NCBI RefSeq assembly: GCF_012911935.1
Contig: NZ_JAAXLA010000002.1
Span: 62,001 to 126,000, forward strand
Direction: 5' to 3'
Length of the DNA: 64,000 nt
From: Pseudonocardia acidicola
GTDB lineage: Bacteria > Actinomycetota > Actinomycetes > Mycobacteriales > Pseudonocardiaceae
Shown: in pieces, positions 1 to 8,533 of the stretch
How the letters are laid out: the number at the start of each line of letters is the position of its first letter
Position numbering within the stretch: position 1 is the first letter of the stretch
The notes under the pieces: generated by a model
The model's database searches: none
Seen by the model: only the letters and a program-made list of their open reading frames with translations
Told to the model about the DNA's origin: nothing
Position numbers and translations under genes: made by a program

Positions 1-572
1 TGGGCAGCGAGCTGCGGGGTGCGACGCTTGCCCTGACCACCGATGATCACCGGCGGGCGCGGCTGCTGCACCGGCTTGGGCAGCGCCGGCGAGTCGGCGA
101 CGCGGTAGTACCGGCCGTCGAAGTCGAACCGGTCGCCCGGCAACGTCGCCCACAGCCCGGTGATGATCGCGAGCTGCTCGGAGAGCCGGTCGAAGCGCTC
201 GGCCAGCGGCGGGAACGGGATCCCGTAGGCGGTGTGCTCGGCCTCGAACCAGCCGGTGCCCAGGCCCAGCTCGATGCGGCCGCCGGACATCTGGTCGACG
301 TTCGCGACCGCGACCGCGAGCGGCCCGGGAAGCCGGAACGTGGCCGAGGTGACCAGGGTGCCGAGCCGGATCCGCCGGGTCTCGCGGGCCAGTGCGGCCA
401 AGGTCACCCAGGCGTCGGTGGGGCCGGGCTCGCCGCTGGCGCTGCCCATGGCGAGGTAGTGGTCGGAGCGGAAGAACGCGTCGTAACCGGCGTCCTCGGT
501 CGCACGGGCGACCCGGAGCAGGTCGTCGTAGAAGGCGCCCTGCTGGGGCTCGGTGAAGATCCGAAAGTCCAC
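1..572 (-). CDS. LLM-class F420-dependent oxidoreductase (3' part missing)
   Basis: The visible ~190 residues are the N-terminal part of a luciferase-like (LLM) flavin/F420-dependent oxidoreductase; the gene runs off the left edge. The protein opens with a first beta strand (VDFRIFTEP), continues with LLRVARATEDAGYDAFFRSDH and has the RIRLGTLVTSATFR and GGRIELGLGTGWFEAEH segments typical of this TIM-barrel family. The last visible part contains KPVQQPRPPVIIGG, the usual pre-insertion strand. The start is taken as GTG at 572, since a stop lies upstream in frame and the first strand begins there. Family knowledge indicates hydride transfer with F420 or FMN; the substrate cannot be inferred. It is divergent from the SDR gene at 639. 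Confidence 0.85.
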   Translation of the reverse strand, partial: MDFRIFTEPQQGAFYDDLLRVARATEDAGYDAFFRSDHYLAMGSASGEPGPTDAWVTLAALARETRRIRLGTLVTSATFRLPGPLAVAVANVDQMSGGRIELGLGTGWFEAEHTAYGIPFPPLAERFDRLSEQLAIITGLWATLPGDRFDFDGRYYRVADSPALPKPVQQPRPPVIIGGQGKRRTPQLAA

Positions 573-638
573 GGCTGCCAAGGCTAGCCCCGGTGATCGG
601 TTGGCGCCGCCGCGGCGCAACGGGTAAGACCGACGCTC

Positions 639-1580
639 GTGAGTTGCTGGAGCCTCGAGCACATCCCGGACCAGAGCGGGCGCACGGTCCTCGTCACCGG
701 CGCCACCTCGGGCCTCGGGCTCGCGTCGGCGATCGCGCTGGCCGGGTGCGGCGCCCGGGTGCTGCTCACCGCCCGCGACCGCGAGCGCGGCAAGGCGGCG
801 CTGACCCGGGTGCGCAAGGAGGGCGGGCCGGGCGCCGAGCTCATCGAGCTCGACCTGGCCGATCTGGACTCGGTCCGCAACGCGGCCGCCGACGTGCGGG
901 AGCGCACCGGGAACGCGCTGCACGTGCTGATGAACAACGCCGGCGTGATGGGCACCCCGCCGCGATTCACCGTCGACGGGTTCGAACTGCAGATCGGCAC
1001 CAACCACCTCGGCCACGCCGCGCTGACCTGGCTGCTGATGCCGGCGTTGCGCGCGGCCGGCACTCCGCAGCGGGCGGCCCGGGTGGTGACGCTGTCGAGC
1101 CTGGCGCACCGTGGCGGTGGCCTGGACGTCGACGATCTGCACTTCGCCCGCCGCCGCTACCTACCCTCGACGGCGTACAGCGCGTCGAAGCTGGCGAACC
1201 TGCTGTTCGCCACCGAGCTCGACCGCCGGCTGCGCGCCGAGGGCGCCGACGTGATCTCCGTCGCCGCACATCCGGGGCTGGCCGACACCGACCTGCTCGG
1301 CAACTCGATGCGGTTGCGCAGCAGGCTGCTCGGCGCGCTGAGCGGCCCGATCAACAAACTGATCACCCAGCCGGTGCGGGCGGGGATGTTGCCGCAGCTC
1401 TACGCGGCCACCGCCGCGCAGGTCCGCGGGGGCGACTACATCGGGCCCGACCGGCTCGGCGAGACCCGCGGGCACCCCGGGGCCGCCCAGCCGAGCGCCG
1501 CCGCGGCGGACGTGGTGCTGGCCCGGCGGCTGTGGGAGCGCACGGCAGCTGCCACGTCGGTGCAACCCGATCCGAAGTGA
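639..1580 (+). CDS. short-chain dehydrogenase/reductase (SDR)
   Basis: A 313-residue classical SDR. The Rossmann nucleotide-binding motif TGATSGLG lies at residues 20-27, NNAG at 100-103, the catalytic Ser in the LSSLAH segment near 154, and the YSASK catalytic Tyr181/Lys185 pair. The sequence resembles retinol-dehydrogenase/protochlorophyllide-reductase-like actinobacterial SDRs, so it probably oxidises or reduces an alcohol/carbonyl with NADP(H); the substrate is unknown. The start is GTG at 639. TAAGAC lies eight bases upstream and there is no clear ribosome site, so it may be leaderless. It precedes lipA by 24 bases on the same strand, but lipA has its own promoter-like hexamer. Confidence 0.85.
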   Translation: MSCWSLEHIPDQSGRTVLVTGATSGLGLASAIALAGCGARVLLTARDRERGKAALTRVRKEGGPGAELIELDLADLDSVRNAAADVRERTGNALHVLMNNAGVMGTPPRFTVDGFELQIGTNHLGHAALTWLLMPALRAAGTPQRAARVVTLSSLAHRGGGLDVDDLHFARRRYLPSTAYSASKLANLLFATELDRRLRAEGADVISVAAHPGLADTDLLGNSMRLRSRLLGALSGPINKLITQPVRAGMLPQLYAATAAQVRGGDYIGPDRLGETRGHPGAAQPSAAAADVVLARRLWERTAAATSVQPDPK

Positions 1581-1604
1581 GACGCCCGGCGTAGTCTTCT
1601 CGCC

Positions 1605-2606
1605 GTGACCATCGCACCCGAAGGCCGCAAGTTGCTGCGTCTCGAGGTCCGCAACAGCGAGACCCCGATCGAGCGCAAGCCGTCGTGGATCCGCACCCGG
1701 GCGCGGACCGGCCCGCAGTACACCGAGCTGAAGTCGCTGGTGCGCTCCGGCGGCCTGCACACGGTGTGCGAGGAGGCGGGCTGCCCGAACATCTACGAGT
1801 GCTGGGAAGACCGCGAGGCCACCTTCCTGATCGGCGGCGAGCAGTGCACCCGCCGCTGCGACTTCTGCCAGATCGACACCGGCAAGCCGGCCGAGCTGGA
1901 CCGCGACGAGCCGCGCCGGGTCGCCGAGTCGGTGCGCACCATGGGCCTGCGCTACTCCACGGTCACCGGGGTGGCCCGCGACGACCTGCCCGACGGGGGG
2001 GCCTGGCTGTACGCCGAGACCGTCCGGCAGATCCACGCGCTCAACCCGGGTACCGGCGTGGAGCTGCTGATCCCGGACTTCAACGCCGACGACGCCCAGC
2101 TGGCCGAGGTGTTCGGCTCCCGGCCGGAGGTGCTGGCGCACAACCTGGAGACGGTGCCGCGGATCTTCCGCCGGATCCGCCCCGGGTTCCGCTACGCCCG
2201 CTCGCTTCAGGTGCTGACCCGGGCCCGGGAGGACGGGCTGGTCACCAAGTCGAACCTGATCCTCGGCATGGGCGAGACCCCCGACGAAGTCACCGCGGCG
2301 CTGCGCGACCTGCACGCGGCCGGCTGCGAGATCATCACGATCACCCAGTACCTGCGCCCGTCCAAGCGGCATCACCCGGTGGAGCGCTGGGTCAAGCCCG
2401 AGGAGTTCGTCGAACACGCCGAGGCGGCCGAGCAGATCGGGTTCGCTGGGGTGATGGCCGGGCCGCTGGTGCGCTCCTCCTACCGGGCCGGGCGGCTCTA
2501 CGCCCAGACCGTCGCGCACCGCGGGGAGCAGCTGTCCCCCGAACTCGCGCACCTGGCCGCCGAGGGCGCCGCCGCCCAGGAGGCCAGGTCTCTGCTGGCC
2601 CGTTAA
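1605..2606 (+). CDS. lipA: lipoyl synthase
   Basis: A 333-residue radical-SAM lipoyl synthase that inserts two sulfurs into octanoyl groups on lipoyl-dependent enzymes (pyruvate dehydrogenase and related complexes). The auxiliary [4Fe-4S] cysteines are Cys55, Cys60 and Cys66 ([12 protein letters not shown]) and the radical-SAM cluster is Cys81, Cys85, Cys88 (CTRRCDFC). The C-terminal region has the [12 protein letters not shown] segment carrying the conserved RSSY Ser that ligates the auxiliary cluster. Length is normal. The start is GTG at 1605, preceded by TAGTCT (1592-1597) with a seven-base gap and no Shine-Dalgarno, which fits a leaderless mRNA. lipB, its usual partner, is not visible and may lie elsewhere. 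DUF4191 follows 18 bases downstream, as often seen in actinobacteria. Confidence 0.97.
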   Translation: MTIAPEGRKLLRLEVRNSETPIERKPSWIRTRARTGPQYTELKSLVRSGGLHTVCEEAGCPNIYECWEDREATFLIGGEQCTRRCDFCQIDTGKPAELDRDEPRRVAESVRTMGLRYSTVTGVARDDLPDGGAWLYAETVRQIHALNPGTGVELLIPDFNADDAQLAEVFGSRPEVLAHNLETVPRIFRRIRPGFRYARSLQVLTRAREDGLVTKSNLILGMGETPDEVTAALRDLHAAGCEIITITQYLRPSKRHHPVERWVKPEEFVEHAEAAEQIGFAGVMAGPLVRSSYRAGRLYAQTVAHRGEQLSPELAHLAAEGAAAQEARSLLAR

Positions 2607-2624
2607 GCCCGTATCCTGGGGCGC

Positions 2625-3365
2625 ATGGCCGGCAAGCCCGACAAGGCAGCCCAGAAGGCGGCGCAGCAGCAAGCCAAGCGCGAGAAGCGTGAGGCCTCCA
2701 AGCAGCGTCGCAAGCAGATCTTCGAGGCGTTCAAGATGCAACGCCGCGAGGACAAGGCGCTCATCCCGTGGATGGTCGGTGTCTTCCTGCTCGCGGTCGT
2801 GGTGGTGTTCTGCCTCGGCCTGATCTGGAACCTGCAGTGGGTGTTCCTGCCGCTGGGCATCGCGATCGGCGTCCTGGCCGCGATCAGCATCTTCGGTCGT
2901 CGCGTGCAGAGATCGGTCTACACGAAGGCCGACGGGCAACCCGGGGCCGCCGGCTGGGCGCTGGACAACATGCGCGGCCAGTGGCGGGTCACCCCCGGCG
3001 TCGCGGGCACCACGCACCTCGACGCCGTACACCGGGTCATCGGCCGGCCCGGGATCATCCTCGTCGCCGAGGGCGCGCCGCACCGGGTGAAGAGCCTGCT
3101 CGCCCAGGAGAAGAAGCGGACCGCCCGGGTGGTCGGTTCGACGCCGATCTACGACGTCGTCGTCGGCAACGACGAGGGGCAGATCCCGCTCAGCAAGCTG
3201 CAGCGGCACCTGATGAAGCTGCCGCGCAACATCGACGCCAAGCAGATGGACACCCTGGAGTCCCGCCTCGCCGCCCTCGGTTCGCGCGCCGCCGCGATGC
3301 CCAAGGGCCCGATGCCGGCCGGGGCGAAGATGCGCAGCGTGCAGCGGACCGTCCGCCGGCGCTGA
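2625..3365 (+). CDS. DUF4191 integral membrane protein
   Basis: A 246-residue protein of the actinobacterial DUF4191 family. Residues 1-45 are Lys/Arg/Gln-rich and probably cytoplasmic coiled coil. Two adjacent transmembrane segments follow at about 48-69 and 71-90, then a soluble C-terminal part of about 155 residues with a basic tail (RTVRRR). No catalytic motif is visible and the function is unknown. Its position directly downstream of lipA is conserved in many actinomycetes (family knowledge). It appears to have its own leaderless promoter: TATCCT at 2612-2617, seven bases before the ATG. Confidence 0.88.
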   Translation: MAGKPDKAAQKAAQQQAKREKREASKQRRKQIFEAFKMQRREDKALIPWMVGVFLLAVVVVFCLGLIWNLQWVFLPLGIAIGVLAAISIFGRRVQRSVYTKADGQPGAAGWALDNMRGQWRVTPGVAGTTHLDAVHRVIGRPGIILVAEGAPHRVKSLLAQEKKRTARVVGSTPIYDVVVGNDEGQIPLSKLQRHLMKLPRNIDAKQMDTLESRLAALGSRAAAMPKGPMPAGAKMRSVQRTVRRR

Positions 3366-3374
3366 CCGCCCGGC

Positions 3375-3860
3375 TCAGCGCGTGCGGATGACCACCGTCC
3401 GCGCGGCGCGGTCGTGCCAGCCCCGACCGTCGGCGTCGCGCAGCAGGGCCGGGATGACGACCCCCAGCAGCACGGTCCGTAACAGGGCCCGCGGGACGCC
3501 GATCAGCGCGGCGGAGTCGATGGATGCCACGCGGATGCCCAGCGCCGTCATCCCCGCCGTCGCGCCGAAGATCGCGACCGGTACCACGGTGAGGACGAAC
3601 CAGACGAGCCAGACCGTCCAGCCGAAGTTCGAGTGCGCGCCGAAGGCGTCGGGCCCGGCGAACAGCAGCGCGATCAGGTAGCCGAGCAACCAGTCGACGG
3701 TGACGGCGCCGAGCCGCCGGCCGAAGCCGGCCACCGCGCCCACCCCGTTGCGCGGAAGCCCGAACTTCTCACCCGGATAGGTGCTGGTCGTGCCGCCATC
3801 CGGCCCAGCAGATGATCCGACGGGTGATCCGGGCAACCAGGAGTCGATCCAACGGGCCAT
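3375..3860 (-). CDS. RDD family membrane protein
   Basis: A 161-residue membrane protein of the RDD family. The family-defining Arg-Asp region is represented by the FGRRLGAVTVDWLLGYLIALLF segment (first helix). Two further hydrophobic helices follow: WTVWLVWFVLTVVPVAIFGATAGM and a region ending LLRTVLLGVVIPALL. It lies convergent to DUF4191 (9-base gap) and divergent from glnA, the usual actinobacterial setting. Its function is unproven; some RDD proteins are proposed ion antiporters. The start ATG at 3860 is preceded on the minus strand by TAGGCT with a seven-base gap, suggesting leaderless expression. Confidence 0.85.
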   Translation of the reverse strand: MARWIDSWLPGSPVGSSAGPDGGTTSTYPGEKFGLPRNGVGAVAGFGRRLGAVTVDWLLGYLIALLFAGPDAFGAHSNFGWTVWLVWFVLTVVPVAIFGATAGMTALGIRVASIDSAALIGVPRALLRTVLLGVVIPALLRDADGRGWHDRAARTVVIRTR

Positions 3861-3909
3861 GGCTCATAGCCTAGGCGGCTGGTGTGAGGCGAGCCGCTAA
3901 ACGGGCCCG

Positions 3910-3947
3910 TTAACCTCCGTGAAACGAACGAGTGACCGACGGGCAAC
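3910..3947 (+). promoter_or_regulatory. GlnR-type double box upstream of glnA
   Basis: Four five-base half-sites are spaced by exactly six bases: TTAAC (3910-3914), GAAAC (3921-3925), GTGAC (3932-3936) and GCAAC (3943-3947). This matches the actinobacterial GlnR pattern gTnAc-n6-GaAAc repeated twice. The centre is about 70 bases before glnA. It implies nitrogen-responsive control of glnA; binding is inferred, not shown. Confidence 0.75.
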
Positions 3948-3996
3948 AACGCGGCCATAGCGTCGCGGCCAGTCCCGGCGTCGACCGAAGGAGCCA

Positions 3997-5427
3997 GTGA
4001 GCGTGTTCAGCAACTCCGAAGAGGTACTGAAGTACATCTCGGACGAGAAGGTCGAGTACGTCGACATCAGGTTCTGCGACCTGCCCGGCGTCATGCAGCA
4101 CCTCACCGTCCCAGCCTCCGCGGTCGACCAGGACTTCCTGGACGACGGCGTCGCCTTCGACGGTTCGTCCGTCCGTGGTTTCCAGGCCATCAACGAGTCG
4201 GACATGTCGCTGTTGCCGGATCCGGCGACGGCGCGGCTCGACCCGTTCCGCAAGCACAAGACGCTCAACATGAACTTCTTCGTGCACGACCCGCTGACGG
4301 GCGAGCCCTACAGCCGTGACCCGCGCAACGTCGCCCGCAAGGCCGAGGAGTACCTGGCCGCGTCGGGCATCGCGGACACCTGCTACTTCGGCGCCGAGGC
4401 CGAGTTCTACATCTTCGACTCGGTGCGGTTCGGCTCCGACCCGCACCAGCAGTACAGCCACATCGACTCCGTCGAGGGCTGGTGGAACACCGGTCGCGAG
4501 GAGGAGGGCGGCAACCTCGGCTACAAGGTCGCCTACAAGGGCGGCTACTTCCCGGTCCCGCCGGTCGACCACTACGCCGACCTGCGCGACGACATGGTCA
4601 CCAACCTGGCCAACAGCGGCTTCGTCGTCGAGCGCGGCCACCACGAGGTCGGCACCGCGGGACAGGCCGAGATCAACTACAAGTTCAACACGCTGCTGCA
4701 CTCGGCCGACGACGTGATGCTGTTCAAGTACATCATCAAGAACACCGCGTGGCAGGCGGGCAAGACCGTCACCTTCATGCCGAAGCCGCTGTTCGGCGAC
4801 AACGGCTCGGGCATGCACGCCCACCAGTCGCTGTGGAAGGACGGCGTGCCGCTGTTCCACGACGAGGCCGGCTACGGCGGCCTGTCCGACGTGGCGCGCT
4901 ACTACATCGGCGGCCTGCTGCACCACGCCCCGAGCCTGCTCGCGTTCACCAACCCGACGGTGAACTCCTACCACCGCCTGGTCCCCGGCTTCGAGGCCCC
5001 GGTGAACCTGGTCTACTCGGCCCGCAACCGCTCGGCCTGCATCCGGATCCCGCTGTCGGGTAACAACCCGAAGGCCAAGCGCCTCGAGTTCCGCTGCCCC
5101 GATTCCTCGGGTAACCCGTACCTGGCGTTCGCGGCGATGATGATGGCCGGCCTCGACGGCATCAAGAACAAGATCGAGCCGCCGGCCCCGGTCGACAAGG
5201 ACCTCTACGAGCTGCCGCCCGAGGAAGCCAAGGACATCCCGCAGGTGCCGGCCAGCCTCGAGGCCGTGATCAACCGGCTCGAGGAGGACCATGACTACCT
5301 GCTCGAGGGTGGCGTGTTCACCCCCGACCTGATCGAGACGTGGATCTCCTACAAGCGCGAGGCCGAGATCGACCCGCTGCGGCTGCGCCCGCACCCGTAC
5401 GAGTTCGCCCTCTACTACGACGTCTGA
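3997..5427 (+). CDS. glnA: glutamine synthetase, type I
   Basis: A 476-residue GSI enzyme (glutamate + NH3 + ATP to glutamine), acting as a cytoplasmic dodecamer. Visible signatures are DGSSVRGFQ, the glutamate/metal-site [19 protein letters not shown] (ATP/glutamate binding), and NRSACIRIP. The adenylylation site is DLYELPPEE with Tyr404, so it is of the beta subtype controlled by GlnE. Two starts compete: GTG 3997 is only three bases after the GAAGGAG ribosome site (3987-3993), while GTG 4003 is nine bases after it and may be the real one (474 aa). A GlnR-like double box lies upstream and a 16-bp stem terminator downstream, so it is probably monocistronic. Confidence 0.98.
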   Translation: MSVFSNSEEVLKYISDEKVEYVDIRFCDLPGVMQHLTVPASAVDQDFLDDGVAFDGSSVRGFQAINESDMSLLPDPATARLDPFRKHKTLNMNFFVHDPLTGEPYSRDPRNVARKAEEYLAASGIADTCYFGAEAEFYIFDSVRFGSDPHQQYSHIDSVEGWWNTGREEEGGNLGYKVAYKGGYFPVPPVDHYADLRDDMVTNLANSGFVVERGHHEVGTAGQAEINYKFNTLLHSADDVMLFKYIIKNTAWQAGKTVTFMPKPLFGDNGSGMHAHQSLWKDGVPLFHDEAGYGGLSDVARYYIGGLLHHAPSLLAFTNPTVNSYHRLVPGFEAPVNLVYSARNRSACIRIPLSGNNPKAKRLEFRCPDSSGNPYLAFAAMMMAGLDGIKNKIEPPAPVDKDLYELPPEEAKDIPQVPASLEAVINRLEEDHDYLLEGGVFTPDLIETWISYKREAEIDPLRLRPHPYEFALYYDV

Positions 5428-5490
5428 TCGGTAACGCCACCTGAGCTGCGGCGACGCGTTCAGGCTGGGTGATCAGGCCGTCAGGCCACG

Positions 5491-5533
5491 AAGCCCCGGT
5501 GTCCCCTGTTCTCGGGTGGGGACACCGGGGCTT
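5491..5533 (+). terminator. intrinsic-type terminator of glnA
   Basis: A perfect 16-bp inverted repeat: left arm 5491-5506 (AAGCCCCGGTGTCCCC), 11-base loop, right arm 5518-5533. It starts 64 bases after the glnA stop and is followed by TCGTCG rather than a T tract, as is common in GC-rich actinobacteria. The rest of 5428-5735 shows no other feature I can support. Confidence 0.8.
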
Positions 5534-5735
5534 TCGTCGTACGCGGAGCCGGGGCCATGCCTCGGCCCGGAGGCCCGGAGGCCCGGAATCCACCCGATAC
5601 GGCGGTTCCGGGCCTTCTCGGTGCGCCGGACGCCGCCTCGTGTGACTATTTGTCTGGGCAACCGGTCACGCCGGACCCGACCACACGCTCGAAGGACAGA
5701 CCCTGCCCCCGACATCTGACCGGACCGAGACCGCG

Positions 5736-6029
5736 ATGACCTCGCAATGGACCCCGCGCCCGTCGTCGCGGCTGCGCGCCCGGCATCGCGCTGTGCGCAT
5801 CCCGGCGCAGCGCCGCCCGCCGCACTGGCCGCCCCCGCCGTCCCCGGCATCGCGGTCGGCCCGGCACAAGCGGCCGCGCCGCCACCGCCTGCTGTGGTTC
5901 GCGCTGGCCGCGTTCATCGTCGTCCTGGTGGCGGCGTTCGTGGCGCTGGGCAGCGTCCGCACCCAGACCGGGACTCGCGACGCCGCGGTGACCCCGCCCG
6001 CGGGGATCGTCCCGGCGTCGACTCACTGA
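5736..6029 (+). CDS. small basic single-pass membrane protein (hypothetical)
   Basis: A 97-residue reading frame with a very basic, Pro/Arg-rich N-terminus (residues 1-52), one strongly hydrophobic segment at about 53-72 (LLWFALAAFIVVLVAAFVAL) and a short Thr/Ala/Pro tail. The charge distribution suggests an inside N-terminus. I do not recognise a family. No convincing ribosome site or TANNNT hexamer was seen, so it could be spurious, but the transmembrane segment with positive-inside flank argues for a real gene. Its end overlaps the convergent DUF1636 gene by seven bases. Confidence 0.45.
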   Translation: MTSQWTPRPSSRLRARHRAVRIPAQRRPPHWPPPPSPASRSARHKRPRRHRLLWFALAAFIVVLVAAFVALGSVRTQTGTRDAAVTPPAGIVPASTH

Positions 6030-6406
6030 CCGGCGACAGCGCCCGCTGCGTGCGGGGTCCGGATCGCCGGGCGTTTCAGCGTCACCGAGCTGACCCGATC
6101 GGACAGCGCCGTCGGGACCTCCCAGTCCGGTGGCACCCCGGACAGGCAGGCGTCGTGCGCCGCGGCCGCGGCGAGCACGGCCTCGGCGTCGTCGGCGCTG
6201 ATGCCGGTGAAGCGGACCCGCGCCTTCCCCGGCCCGTCCACCGCGACAACCCCGTCGTCGGGGCAGCCACCGAGGCAGGCGACCTTGCGGACGTGCAGGT
6301 GGCGAGCCTGCGGGTGCTCGGCGATGGCGGCGCTGAGCCGGCGGCCGAACTCCCCGGTCTCGCGCGGGTCGTAGCGCGGGCAGGTACGGCAGATCAGCAG
6401 GGCCAT
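6023..6406 (-). CDS. DUF1636 (2Fe-2S ferredoxin-like) protein
   Basis: A 127-residue DUF1636 protein, a predicted metal-binding family with a thioredoxin-like ferredoxin fold. The N-terminal CRTC (Cys6, Cys9) is followed by a CLGGCPDDGVV segment (Cys44, Cys48), giving a four-cysteine set suitable for a [2Fe-2S] cluster. The tail beyond residue 95 is low in conserved character. A GAGGAG site lies five bases before the ATG. It is the last gene of the minus-strand FAH/hydrolase/amidohydrolase set, 78 bases after the amidohydrolase. An electron-transfer role in that pathway is only inference. Confidence 0.75.
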   Translation of the reverse strand: MALLICRTCPRYDPRETGEFGRRLSAAIAEHPQARHLHVRKVACLGGCPDDGVVAVDGPGKARVRFTGISADDAEAVLAAAAAHDACLSGVPPDWEVPTALSDRVSSVTLKRPAIRTPHAAGAVAGQ

Positions 6407-6484
6407 CGAGCTCCTCGGTCGTCGACGCCGCGCCGCCCGGTTCTCCGAACAGGTCCGCGAACCGGGCGGCGGTGACGGTCTCGA

Positions 6485-7738
6485 TCAGGCGGCGGCCGCG
6501 ACCGGCTCGGCGGCGTGCTCCTTGTGGAACCGGCCGTCCTTCATGATGTAGTGCAGCCGGTCCTGGTCCTGCAGGATCGTGATGTCGGCCAGCGGGTCGC
6601 CGTCGACCAGGATCAGGTCGGCGAGGTACCCGGGCTGGACCTTCCCCAGCTCGTCGGGGCGAAGCATGATCTCCCCGCCGAGCGCGGTGGCCGACAGGAT
6701 CGCCTCCATCGGCGTGAACCCGAGCCGCTCCACGAAGTGCTCGAGGTCGCGGGCGTAGGTGCCGTGCGGGGTCCAGGCGAAGCCGTAGTCCCCGCCGGGG
6801 AGCAGCTTGATCCCGCGGCGGTGCATCTCGCGCAGACCCTCGGTGGCGATCTCCAGTTCCCTCTTGTACCCGACCGCCTCGGCGGCCTCCTGCGGGAAGC
6901 CGAAGCTCTCCGCCTCGTACAGGGTCGCGACGAGCCAGTTGATGCCCGGCGCGACGAACACCCAGTCCTTGGCGGCCTCGAGCATGTCCATGCCCTCGGC
7001 GTCGGTGAAGCTGGCGTGATAGATGATGTCGACCCCGTGCCGGACGCACATCTTCACGCTCTCGGCACTGCGGGCGTGCGCGCAGACCCGGACACCGCGG
7101 CGGTGCGCCTCGGTGACCGCGGCCGCGACCTCCTCGTCGGAGAAGTAGGTGTCCTCCGCGCGCAGCGTGCCGGTGATCTCCTCGCCGGTCATCGACAGCT
7201 TGATCTGGTCCACGCCGAGGCCGATCAGCTCGCGGACCGCCTTACGCATGCCCTCGGGACCGTCGGCGAACGTCGTGATCGACGGGATCAGCGCGCCGCC
7301 GGTCACGGCGATCTCCGGGCCGTTGGCCAGGTACCGCGGGCCGGGGATGCGCCCGGCGTTGATCGCGTCCCGGCAGACGACGTCGAGCCGCGGCTTGGCC
7401 GAGGCCGCCCCGACACACATGGTGTACCCGGAGTCGATGTAGGTCCGGGCCGACTCGATGGCGAAGAGCAGGTGCTCCTCGACGGGCATGGTGCCCAGGC
7501 CGTCGAGGTCGGCGCTGTTGTTCCAGGTGAAGTGGGTGTGCGCGTCGCAGAGCCCGGACATCAGGGTGCGGCCGCGGCCCTGCACCACCCGCGCGCCCGC
7601 GCTGCGCGCCGGGTCCACGGTGCCGACCGTGGCGATGCGGTCGTTCTCGATCAGGACGTCACCGGGGTACGGGACGGCGCCCGTGGAGTCCAGGATGCTG
7701 ACGCCGGTGAACAGGACCTTCTCGGTCGGGACGGGCAT
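6485..7738 (-). CDS. metal-dependent amidohydrolase
   Basis: A 417-residue amidohydrolase-superfamily enzyme of the imidazolonepropionase/Xaa-Pro dipeptidase-like group. The metal-binding HxH motif is H67-T-H69 in CDAHTHF. A Lys in DQIKLSMTGEE could be the carbamylated bridge. Later His residues lie in CAHARS and IIYHASF, and GGDYGFAWTPHG supplies the conserved Asp region. It probably hydrolyses a C-N bond in a cyclic amide, imide or peptide-like substrate. A GAGGAG sequence precedes the ATG by eight bases. It sits 33 bases downstream of an alpha/beta-hydrolase gene in what looks like one transcript under the divergent GntR regulator. Confidence 0.9.
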   Translation of the reverse strand: MPVPTEKVLFTGVSILDSTGAVPYPGDVLIENDRIATVGTVDPARSAGARVVQGRGRTLMSGLCDAHTHFTWNNSADLDGLGTMPVEEHLLFAIESARTYIDSGYTMCVGAASAKPRLDVVCRDAINAGRIPGPRYLANGPEIAVTGGALIPSITTFADGPEGMRKAVRELIGLGVDQIKLSMTGEEITGTLRAEDTYFSDEEVAAAVTEAHRRGVRVCAHARSAESVKMCVRHGVDIIYHASFTDAEGMDMLEAAKDWVFVAPGINWLVATLYEAESFGFPQEAAEAVGYKRELEIATEGLREMHRRGIKLLPGGDYGFAWTPHGTYARDLEHFVERLGFTPMEAILSATALGGEIMLRPDELGKVQPGYLADLILVDGDPLADITILQDQDRLHYIMKDGRFHKEHAAEPVAAAA

Positions 7739-7771
7739 GGGTTGATCTCCTCGTCGGTGAGGGTGAGCGAT

Positions 7772-8533
7772 CTAGAGGAAGCTGCGCAACAGGTCGGTGA
7801 CGGGTCCGGCGGCCTCGAGGGCGGTCCAGTGCCCGACGCCGGGGAGGATCTCGACGCGGGCGTTGCCGTGGGCGTCGGCGAGCTCCTGGCTGGCCTCGGG
7901 CGGGCCGACCTTGTCGTCGTCGCCGGTGATGAGCAGCAGCGGCAGCGCCTGGTCGATCGGGCCCGGGTCGCCCGCACCGGCGAGCGCCTCGCAGCTGCGC
8001 GCGTAGCCCTCGGCGTCCTGGCGCATGACGAGTTCGCGGACGAACGCGGCGACCTCGGGCCGCTCGCGCCGGGTGGTCTCCGACAACGCGTTGGCGACGA
8101 CGCCGGGTGCGACGGCGGCGGTGCCCTTCTCCCGCAGCACGGCGGCGCGATCGCGCTGGGCCTGCCGCCCGGCCTCGGCGGGCTCGCGGACCGCGCCGAG
8201 CAACACCAGCGAGGACACCAGGTCGGGGCGCTTCGCGGCCAGCGCGCGGACCACGAGGGTGCCCATCGAGTGTCCGACGACCCGTGCGCCGGTGAGGCCG
8301 AGCCCGTCGAGCAGCGCGGCGAGGTCCTCGGCGTAGCTGTCGATGCTGGGGTGGCCGACCGCCGGGGACCGCCCGGAGCCCTCCAGGTCCGGGCGGATCA
8401 CCTGGAAGCTCCCCGCCAGCGCGTCGGCCTGCACCTGGTAGAAGTTCGAGGTCCCGCCCAGGCCGTGCACGAGCAGGACCGCGGGGCCCTCCCCGTCGAT
8501 CGCAACCGCCAGCTCCTTGCCGTTGACGTTCAC
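7772..8533 (-). CDS. alpha/beta-hydrolase
   Basis: A 253-residue alpha/beta-hydrolase-fold enzyme. The oxyanion-hole region is LVHGLGG (residues 22-28), the nucleophile elbow GHSMG puts Ser89 at the active site, an acidic residue lies in LLLITGDDDKV, and the catalytic His is in PGVGHWTAL. It resembles 3-oxoadipate enol-lactonase-like and related C-C or ester hydrolases. The GTG start at 8533 overlaps the stop of the FAH gene in a GTGA arrangement, indicating translational coupling. Context suggests a step in ring or ester catabolism alongside the FAH-family enzyme; the substrate is unknown. Confidence 0.9.
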   Translation of the reverse strand: MNVNGKELAVAIDGEGPAVLLVHGLGGTSNFYQVQADALAGSFQVIRPDLEGSGRSPAVGHPSIDSYAEDLAALLDGLGLTGARVVGHSMGTLVVRALAAKRPDLVSSLVLLGAVREPAEAGRQAQRDRAAVLREKGTAAVAPGVVANALSETTRRERPEVAAFVRELVMRQDAEGYARSCEALAGAGDPGPIDQALPLLLITGDDDKVGPPEASQELADAHGNARVEILPGVGHWTALEAAGPVTDLLRSFL

